Shown piece after piece: positions 56,996-64,000 of a stretch of DNA of 64,000 bases (position 1 is its first letter; each line of letters begins with the position of its first letter). The position numbers and the translations under genes are program-made. Below the pieces are notes generated by a model. That model was not told where the DNA came from and ran no database searches. It saw nothing but the letters and a program-made list of their open reading frames with translations. The DNA comes from Aegilops tauschii subsp. strangulata (taxonomy: Eukaryota; Streptophyta; Magnoliopsida; Poales; Poaceae): positions 465,358,780 through 465,422,779 of the forward strand of contig NC_053040.3 of assembly GCF_002575655.3 (NCBI RefSeq), written 5' to 3'.

Positions 56996-59657
56996 ATGGC
57001 GCCCCGAAAGTCCAAGGCTGTTGCGCTGCCTGCTTGGTACAAGCTGGCTATAGACGCGCCCAACGTCTCGGAGAAGAACCTCACCACCACGTGCCTGCTG
57101 GCGGCAGGGGAGAGCAACAAGAACGGGAAGACCGAGCTCCGGGCCGGCTCCACCGAGCCGGAGGCTCAGGGGAGCACCTTCTACCCCTTCTTCATGAGCA
57201 GCATCGTCGCTGGCCTGGTTCCCCCCTTCTCCGAGTTCTTCTACGCCGTCCTCCACCATTACAGGTTGCAGGCCCTTCATCTCCATCCCAACTCCATTCT
57301 TCTCTTGTCGATCTTCGCCTTCTACTGCGAGGCGTATGTCGGGGTGATGCCGTCCGTGGCTCTGCTGCGCCACTTCTTCTTCCTCCGAATCAACGACGGC
57401 CATACCTCAGGGTGTGCCAATTTCGTCGCGGCCGGCAAGGCCAACGCAATCTCGAAGGCCGGGAAGAAGGCCGATGGTTTCAGGAGCAAGTGGATCATGA
57501 TGGATGCCAAGTGTGTCCACCCCCGGTTAAGGTTGCCGACGGAGATGCCCCAGTCTGACGAGGGGTGGTCCCGCGCGAAGCTTACTGACAACCGGGCGAC
57601 GTTGGTGCTGGAGAAGATGAACGCCGACCTGAAGCCGGGCAACGCGAAGGCGGCGAAGCTGACGGGGGCCATGCTTCTGAGGGAGTTCTTGATGCAGCGG
57701 GTGGCTCCGCTCCAGGCGCGCTCACGCCCCCTGTGGACTTTTGGGGGCGAAGAAGACAAGCTTTGCCTGAATCCTGTGGCCTTGGCTGACGAGGAGCTAG
57801 CCGTGGCTCTCCGCCTCTTGGTTGGGGACGACCAGGAGTACCCGTCGAGCGCCATCGTTCCCTTGTTGCTTCGCAAGGACGGGGCGCATGTTGTGGCCGC
57901 CATGCCCACCTTTGACGAGCGCGGCCTGGTGCCGCCGGCGCCCCTTGTGGTCCCGGAGGCGACGGCGCTAGTGGACGTGTCTTCAGGCGATTCACGCATG
58001 GAGGGGGAAGAGGAGGAAGACGAGGAGCACTACCCGGGGGTGACCCCTGAGGGGATGGGGGAGACCTCCCCCTTGAGCAAGGCCGACATCGTCCGCACCC
58101 TGCCAGACGACGACGAGGCCGACGTCCGCCGGGAGAAGGAGGAGCCGCCCGTGATCCCAACGAGGGGCAGGTCGGCGTTGATCTCTCGGGACGAATCTGC
58201 TACTCCGACACCGCCTGGAGCTGCTTCCAGGCCCTCCGCTGCCCCTTCTTCTGCTCCTGGAGCCCGCGCGCCCGCGCCTCAGGCTACGAGGCTCTCAGGC
58301 TTCAAGCTTAGCAAGCGGAGGGTGGATTACAACGCTGTGGACCAGTAAGTGTTCGTGCTCCGCCTTGTTCTTGCTTATGCTGCAGATTCTTGACGTTCAC
58401 CATTGATTGGTTAGGACGCCGCCTGCAGCAAAGAAGAGGATGGAGAATACGGAGACACTGCCTGGGACCGAACCGCCTGCAGCAGCTGCACCTCCCTCCA
58501 TGGAGAAGGGGAGCGACGGCGCTCGCACCTCCCCGGTTCGGTCGTCCTCGCGAGGCCTGGAGGAGCATCCACGTGAGGAGTCAGCCCCTGTGGCCCCGCT
58601 GGCTCCGGAGGCGCTGATGTCCGGCACAACTATTGAGGTCCCCAAAGCTCAGGAGCCCCCTCCTCCTGCTGCACCGCTGATTCCAGGTCCTTCTGCCTCC
58701 CCTGACGTCTTGGAGCACGCTCCTTTGGAGATGGCCCAGCTGCGAGAAGATCTCCAGGGCGCAGACTCCCACCTGGTAGCCGGGCACCTGGAGCTGGTCT
58801 CTGGCTGGCTTCATTCTGACGTGTCTGTTCGAGCGACGCTGAGCCAGGCCGCGGTGACCTCCGAGAAGGAGAAGCAGGCAGCCGCCCGAGCCACAACTGC
58901 TCGCGAATCGGCGCTGAAGGATGCCGAGGCCGCCCAGGATCGCTGCCGGGTGCTGGAGACCGAGCTGAAGACCCTGCGTGACGAGCGTGCGGAAGAAGCT
59001 CGTGGCCGCAAGGCGGAAGAGGAGAAGATGAAGGCCCGAGAGGATGCCGTCAAGGATCGCGACGCCAAGCTAGAGCAGTCGGCGAAGGCGCATGCCACTG
59101 AGCGCAGCTGGCTAGAGGAGCTGGAGCAGAAGGTGAAGGCGGAGAAAGCCGAGCTTGACGCCAAGGCGAAGGTCCTGGCCGAGGACCGCGCGGCCTTCAC
59201 GCTCCTCGAGGAGAGGTCCTGCGTGGCACTAAAGGCACTCTACGAGAAGGGCTTGGAGAAGCCGCTGACCACCGACGAGGACGGCCCTGCCCAACTGCTT
59301 CCCTACTTGGTCGAGGCGCTTGAAGAAGTCGTGAGCGGCATCGGCCCCATGGCAGAGGAGGAAGCTTGCGTCCTCTCCTCAGCTGCGCTGACGCGCGTCT
59401 TCAGCCACCTCCATCTTCGTGATCCTGCCGCCCGCCTTAACGAGCTGCTGGAGCCTGTGGACGACAAGCACTGTGCAGTCGCTGCCGCAGCCGTGAAGGG
59501 TCAGGTAGAGACCCTGCTGAAGAAGTTCCGCGCCTTCGCTCCCGCGCCTTCGACCGGCGGTGCTACTGATCATGTAGCCCCGACCGGTGGTACACGTGAA
59601 GGCGACGCCACCAAGGAAGGAGCACCCCTTGCGGGTGACGGCGGTATCCAGGGATGA
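56996..59657 (+). CDS. Gypsy accessory protein, PF04195-like with coiled coil (intact, spliced)
   Basis: Exon 1 is 56996-58344, a GT-AG intron spans 58345-58414, and exon 2 is 58415-59657. The phases join as D-Q-T, giving 863 codons. The N-terminal part (about residues 60-200: FYPFFMSSIVAGLVPPFSEF, ILLLSIFAFYCEAYVGVMPS, LLRHFFFLRI) matches the 'putative gypsy type transposon' family, PF04195. A Pro/Ser/Glu-rich linker (about 330-590) follows, then a long coiled coil (about 590-720, KEKQAAARATTARE to EKAELDAKAKVL) and a helical end. The ATG follows AGCCTTCGACC in a suitable context. No stop or frameshift was seen, unlike every other element gene here. The function is unknown; gag-pol would be expected downstream. 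Confidence 0.75.
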
Positions 59658-59805
59658 CTTGCTTGCGGCTCCTTCCCTGTTTAACTCCTGCAACATGCAC
59701 CATGCCTCGTGGAGGCGTTTAAACTTGCGTTTGGTATTGCGGGAACAATATGTCTTGTAATATTTGCTTTGAGATTTTGCGATTTCCTTCCTATTTGCTG
59801 TACGT

Positions 59806-60160
59806 TCTACGTCGGCAGAGCCCGAGCCCGTGCATACCTCAGCCGCCGTTGGGTCGTCCGGATCACTAGGACGAGACCAAGGAGTGAGGGGCTACGTGAC
59901 CAGTTAGGCTCCTGAGTCGCGATGCTCAGGAGTCCCCTTGATGCACAAACAACTTATAGGAAGGAGAAGCAGGAGTAGGTTTAGTGTTCTACGTCTGCAG
60001 GGCCCGACCCCGCACATACCTCAACCGCCGTTGGGTCGTCCGGATCACCAGGACGAGACCAAGGAGTGAGGGGCTTCGTGACCAGTTAGGCTCCTGAGTC
60101 GCGATGCTCAGGAGTCCCCCTTGACGCTCAAACGACCTTCATACCTTTGTCCTCGCCGAG
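59806..60160 (+). repeat. 181-bp tandem repeat downstream of the Gypsy accessory gene
   Basis: TTCTACGTCGGCAGAGCCCG at 59806 recurs as TTCTACGTCTGCAGGGCCCG at 59987. Both copies hold CCGCCGTTGGGTCGTCCGGA and an inverted CTCCTGAGTCGCGATGCTCAGGAG-type hairpin (about 59909-59932 and 60091-60114). The hairpin may act in transcript 3' end formation; that is an inference. Confidence 0.8.
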
Positions 60161-60229
60161 GCTCGGCTCGGGAGGGGTGCGCGACGACCAGGTCCGGGGG
60201 ACCTGGCTGGGTGGCGTACGCTTGGGCGT

Positions 60230-60706
60230 TGTCGGTGTCAAAACCGGCGGATCTCGGGTAGGGGGTCCCGAACTGTGCATTTAGGATCGATGGTAACAAG
60301 AGATGGGGGACACGATGTTACCCAGGTTCGGGCCCTCTCTATGGAGGTAATACCCTACTTCCTACTTGATTGATCTTGATGAATATGAGTGTTACAAGAG
60401 TTGATCTACCACGAGATCGTAATGGCTAAACCCTAGAAGTCTAGCCTATATGAATATGGTCATGAGTCTCCCTATCCGGACTACGCTCTTCGGTTTATAT
60501 AGACACCGGAGAGATCTAGGCTTACATGGGGTCGGTTACATCAGAGGGAATCTACATAGTCGGTTGCCAAGCTTGCCTTCCACGCCAAGTAGCATCCAAT
60601 CCGGACACGGGTTCAATCTTCGGTCTTCATGTCTTCACAGCCCATCAGTCCGGCCCACGGATAACAGGCCGGACGCCCGAGGACCCCTTAGTCCAGGACT
60701 CCCTCA
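60230..60706 (+). repeat. LTR of Gypsy element B (477 bp)
   Basis: Starts TGTCGGTGTCAAAACCGGCG and ends CCAGGACTCCCTCA. It contains GGTTCGGGCCCTCTCTATGG and a TATA-like TTTATATAGACACCGGAGAG (60495-60514). This is a frequent Triticeae Gypsy LTR type. Confidence 0.65.
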
Positions 60707-61009
60707 TTAGCCCTCGAACCAGGCTTCAACGACGAGGTGTTCGGTGTGCACATTGTCTTCAGCGTTGCAAGGCGGGTTCCGTCTCCAAGTAATATATTCG
60801 ACCATTGATCCAATATCGCTCCCCTCGGCTTCTGTGCGCTAATAACTTCGTCTTCCACGTGTCGAGCGAATGCGGAGAGTCAGGGTATTTTTGCGAATAA
60901 CACCTCGTCCTTGCAAGGCAGAACACCTATTTAAAGATACTGGATCTTAGATCCAGTCGATACTGCGCCGAGAAAATCCCCGGAGACTGCCAGGAGAAAC
61001 CATTCCACC

Positions 61010-63778
61010 ATGGCTATCATTCCCAGCTCCTCCTCCCGTTCCAGCCCAAAGAGAAGTGAGTGGGAGAAGTGCTCCATGACTCATAGTCAACTAGCAAAGT
61101 TGCAAACGCATGGATTTCTTCCTCCCGCGGATCTGGTCCCTGTCCGAGCAGGGTCGGCCTCCTTCAATGGCGTGACTCAGGCGGAGGACTTCCCTAATCC
61201 ATCCGGGGGGAGCGAGTGTGCTTCGTCCCTTACCCGCTAAGAGGCGTTGGATTTCCCGTCCATCCGTTCCTCCGGGGGCTTCTGGAATATTACGGCCTCC
61301 AGCTGCACAACTTCACTCCCGCCTCTATCCTGCACATCACAGGTTACGTCGCTCTATGCGAGTTATTTCTGGGTGTTGAGGCTCATTTCGAACTGTGGAG
61401 AAAATTGTTCTGTCTTGTCCCGCGCAACCATGAGGGGTCAATATTTGAAGTGGGCGGAGCCGAAGTGTGGCGCATCGCTGATACCGGATATCTGTCCGGC
61501 ACACCAAGGAGGGCAGCGAAGGAATGGCCTTCCGAATGGTTCTACATTGAGGATGTTGCACTTCCCGACCCAGTTCGAAAGTGTCTCCCTGAATTTGCAA
61601 GCGTCCCGCTAAAGAAACGCCATAGTTGGCGTCCCCGGAGCCTTGAAGAGGATGACAGTGCGGAGGTTCATCAACTCCTGGGCAAGATAAAGACGCTCGC
61701 CCAGTCCGGATTAACAATGGTTGAGGTAGTGGCGGTCTTCCTAGTGCGAGGGGTTCAGCTGCTTCAATATAGAGGGCTCCCGAGGTGGCACTACAACGGG
61801 GAGGACGACGCCTCCCGCTGTTCAAAGGGGAGGAAGAGGAATTTCTTCACGTGTCGGAAAGGTCCGGACACCCCTGCTACTCTAGCCAAGATACTGGCCG
61901 AGCTGTTCAAAGGGGAGGAAGAGGAATTTCTTCGCGTCAATCACATAGACGGATATTCTATGTATAATCCTCCCAGTTGGGTAAGCCCCAATCCTTCTGC
62001 TCTGCTCATTCTGCCTCCCGGATTACCTTCGATAAATTTCTAATCCGCTTATAACAACATTGGCCAAAAATCACCGAGGGGTTTCACAGCCCCACCCCAC
62101 AGCCTGAGAACCACAACCGGGAGCAGGATCCTGGGTTCGAAGAAGATCCGGATATATTCGTGGTACTCGCGGAAGGGGTGTTTTACCAGGCGAGCTATGA
62201 CGGCACGGAAGTGGCCATTATTGCCGATTACCCTGGTCTTCTTCCTGCTTCCCACGTAAGTCGTCAAGAGAAAATCTCACACGCAAGAGCTTCCTCCCAC
62301 TGCCTCACCCATCGCACTGTCGCGTGTTCCACAGGGGAGGCGTTCGGCGTGTCACGCTACTCCGGGGGCAGCTCCAAAAAGAGCGGCTCCGGCGCCGAGC
62401 AAGGCTTCCAAGAGGAAGGTCGGTGAAGACACGACCGGTCTCCCGTCAAAGAGGTAAGGATTTGAAGGTATACTTTAGTAGTCACATCCAATTGTAACTT
62501 GTTCGTTTTTTTGGTACCAGGAAAAAGGTTCACCGGACTAAACCCGAGGGTCCGGCCAGCCGTACTCCCCGCGCCCGGGTTTTAGACCCCGTCATAGAGG
62601 CGGAAGCTGATATAGGAACCGTGCCGGACTGTCCTTCGGCCGAGGGTTCGGAGAATATGTCCGTTACCAACTCGGAAGTGGAGAGCGCCAGGAATCATCG
62701 ACGTTGTAGGGCTATTTTACGAGACCTGGAGTTCTCAGAAGAGGCTTTCCATGCCTTCAGTTTGGCTGATGCGTACATCCGAGCTGCTCGAAACGGGCTT
62801 AGTAGAGCCACCAAGCAGCACTTAACAGACGTGCGGGTAAGTTTTCTTTGTCCGAATAGGATAGCCATATGCTAGTAGCCCCCAGGACTGAAAGCAGTTG
62901 GTACAACTGATTTAAGGACCGTTGTATTACCAGGTTCTTACAGAGAAGAACAACCTGCTAACCCAAGAGCTGGAACAGTGACGGGCGCAGCTAAATGCCG
63001 CTATCGCCGAACTGGAAAATTTGAAGAAGCTGTCCACTGGTAACGTTCCCCTCCATCGAGGAACAGTAAATGTATACCAACTGTGCTGATGCTGCCACTG
63101 ATCGCATAATAGGGTCGCCTGATCTACTTGAGGAGAAGTTGAAGATCGCCTAAGAGGGAGAAAGAGAGGCAAAGAGGCAACACGCCGCAGGCGAGCGTGT
63201 GCTGACCCGCGTCAGGGACGAGAAAAACAAGCTACAGGATTCCAACACTAAGTTGGGTGAAGAGTTGAAAGATGTGCGGGCCCAGCTAGCCGACTCCGTA
63301 AAGGAGAACAAGAAGCTGCGGGGCGGCATGTTCAGTATGTTTCCGAACTTGTTTTTTTAGTAGTTCGGAGATAAATGGAACTGATATAGCTATGCTTGCA
63401 GGTATATTGACGGGCCGTCCTGAAGAGGAGGTGTCCGGATCAGCAAGTGATCTGCTGCAAAGACTATCGCAAGTGCACGAGCATGCTCGGCTGGCCATGC
63501 GAAGTGTTGCCAAAGCCTTATGGCCATCCGCCTGCCCTCCAGGAAGTATGGAGGAGCTTGTAGAGCTGTTCAAGGGAGTGCGGCAGCGTATCCGATTATG
63601 GAAGATATCAACCTGCCGAGAGGGTGCGCGAGAGGCCTGGGCCATGGTGAAAACGCGATATACCAAGCTGAATCCTAATCACATGGCCCGGGTTGGACCG
63701 TTAGGGCCAAATGGGGAAGAAATTCCCGTTAGTTTAGTATATGACCAAGTAGAGGTGGCCGCCAAATATTCCCAATAA
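61010..63778 (+). pseudogene. PF04195-type accessory gene of Gypsy B, broken
   Basis: Exon 1 (61010-61980) starts MAIIPSSSSRSSPKRSEWEK; a frameshift in the G-run near 61205-61215 separates it from GVGFPVHPFLRGLLEYYGLQ...VALCELFLGVEAHFELWRKL, the PF04195-type core. Further exons fit in phase: 62103-62255 (DPDIFVVLAEGVFYQASYDG), 62335-62453 (basic, KASKRKVGEDTTG), 62521-62836, 62934-63041 (coiled coil, with TGA replacing a codon after ELEQ), about 63113-63330 (coiled coil, with TAA after KIA) and about 63402-63778 (VSGSASDLLQRLSQVHEHAR to a stop). So there is one frameshift and two stops. Splice sites are well kept. Confidence 0.7.
61817..61933 (+). repeat. 32-bp direct repeat inside the PF04195-type gene
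   Basis: GCTGTTCAAAGGGGAGGAAG plus AGGAATTTCTTC occurs at 61817-61848 and identically at 61902-61933. The second copy encodes the expected LFKGEEEEFL; the first is read in another frame (CSKGRKRNFF), which marks it as the extra copy. Confidence 0.85.
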
Positions 63779-64000
63779 GATTGTAAGTTAGACTGCCTGT
63801 TAGATGGTATAGAGGCAGAAGTGTTTGAGTCCAAGTGACTATGTACTTTCCTCACCATGTGGAATTCTAGCTGAATTGTATATCATTTGTCATGGCAGAC
63901 CTTTTCGCTTCAACCTCCGGACCCGAAGGTGCAGAGTGTTTCCGAATACCGTCACGGCCGAATAGGCCGGGGTATGCATGGAAAACTAAGCGTAGGGGTC

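Larger units (their letters stand above)
55810..64000 (+). mobile_element. Gypsy LTR retrotransposon A with accessory gene (continues beyond window)
   Basis: LTR 55810-56702, then a short leader and a spliced PF04195-type gene (56996-59657). It is invaded at 60230 by a second Gypsy element. gag-pol and the 3' LTR are not in the window. Confidence 0.7.
60230..64000 (+). mobile_element. Gypsy LTR retrotransposon B, nested in A (continues beyond window)
   Basis: Its 5' LTR is at 60230-60706, followed by a leader and a multi-exon PF04195-type gene on the same strand as A. Its 3' end is outside the window, so the target duplication cannot be checked. 63779-64000 is its non-coding interior. Confidence 0.7.

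Noticed and set aside
57322..59200. Long antisense frames opposite the Gypsy accessory gene (up to 225 codons)
   Set aside because: They are shadows of a high-GC coding strand; the sense strand has the domain match, splice signals and coiled coil.
1..64000. tRNA genes, CRISPR arrays, bacterial operons or ribosome binding sites
   Set aside because: None was seen; introns, LTR elements and MITEs show this is plant nuclear DNA.

Overview
This is a piece of nuclear genome from a grass of the Triticeae (wheat, Aegilops, barley or rye group). The evidence is Copia elements with Angela/WIS/BARE-type LTRs, Gypsy elements with a 'putative gypsy type transposon' (PF04195-like) reading frame, CACTA and Harbinger transposons, and an F-box/LRR gene of a type common in wheat. 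All family names come from recognition by eye; no database was searched. Most of the window is transposable elements nested in one another, and apart from two reading frames almost every coding stretch is broken.

Layout. 1-14747: 3' part of a CACTA (En/Spm-type) transposon. Its multi-exon tnpA-like gene is split by an 8.6-kb Angela-type Copia element (2917-11524), two MITEs sit in its non-coding parts (379-760, 12034-12218), and it ends in a GGGCC-rich subterminal region. 14748-16787: unrecognised sequence ending in a Helitron-like 3' terminus. 16944-18750 (minus): F-box/LRR gene, the best candidate host gene. 19431-21768: Stowaway MITE and a broken PIF/Harbinger element. 21769-43436: a Gypsy complex carrying a solo LTR, a second Angela (26260-34812, minus) and a truncated WIS-like Copia element (35037-40403, minus). 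43437-46560: probable Mutator-like DNA with a broken two-exon gene and a 247-bp tandem repeat. 46681-53690: about 502-bp tandem repeats split by a complete 4.7-kb CACTA element (47559-52269). 54518-55060: unknown pseudogene. 55513-55580: 5S-rRNA-like fragment. 55810-64000: a Gypsy element with an intact spliced 863-codon reading frame, invaded by a second Gypsy element of related type from 60230.

How the parts relate. Insertion order follows from nesting and target-site duplications (TSDs): Angela 2 (TSD tatta), the solo LTR (TSD aagaa) and the inner CACTA (TSD aac) have perfect duplications, and the Tourist MITE has TTA on both sides. Both Angela copies have LTRs that are still close to identical, yet share a frame-breaking 88-bp duplication in pol. 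They therefore look like members of one defective lineage copied by enzymes from elsewhere. All three Copia copies have lost the reverse transcriptase YVDD motif, each in a different way. I see no wholly new biological system. The most interesting items are the defective Angela lineage, the in-frame retained introns of the F-box gene, the reduced inner CACTA that still carries a membrane-anchored coiled-coil gene, and the 863-codon Gypsy accessory protein.
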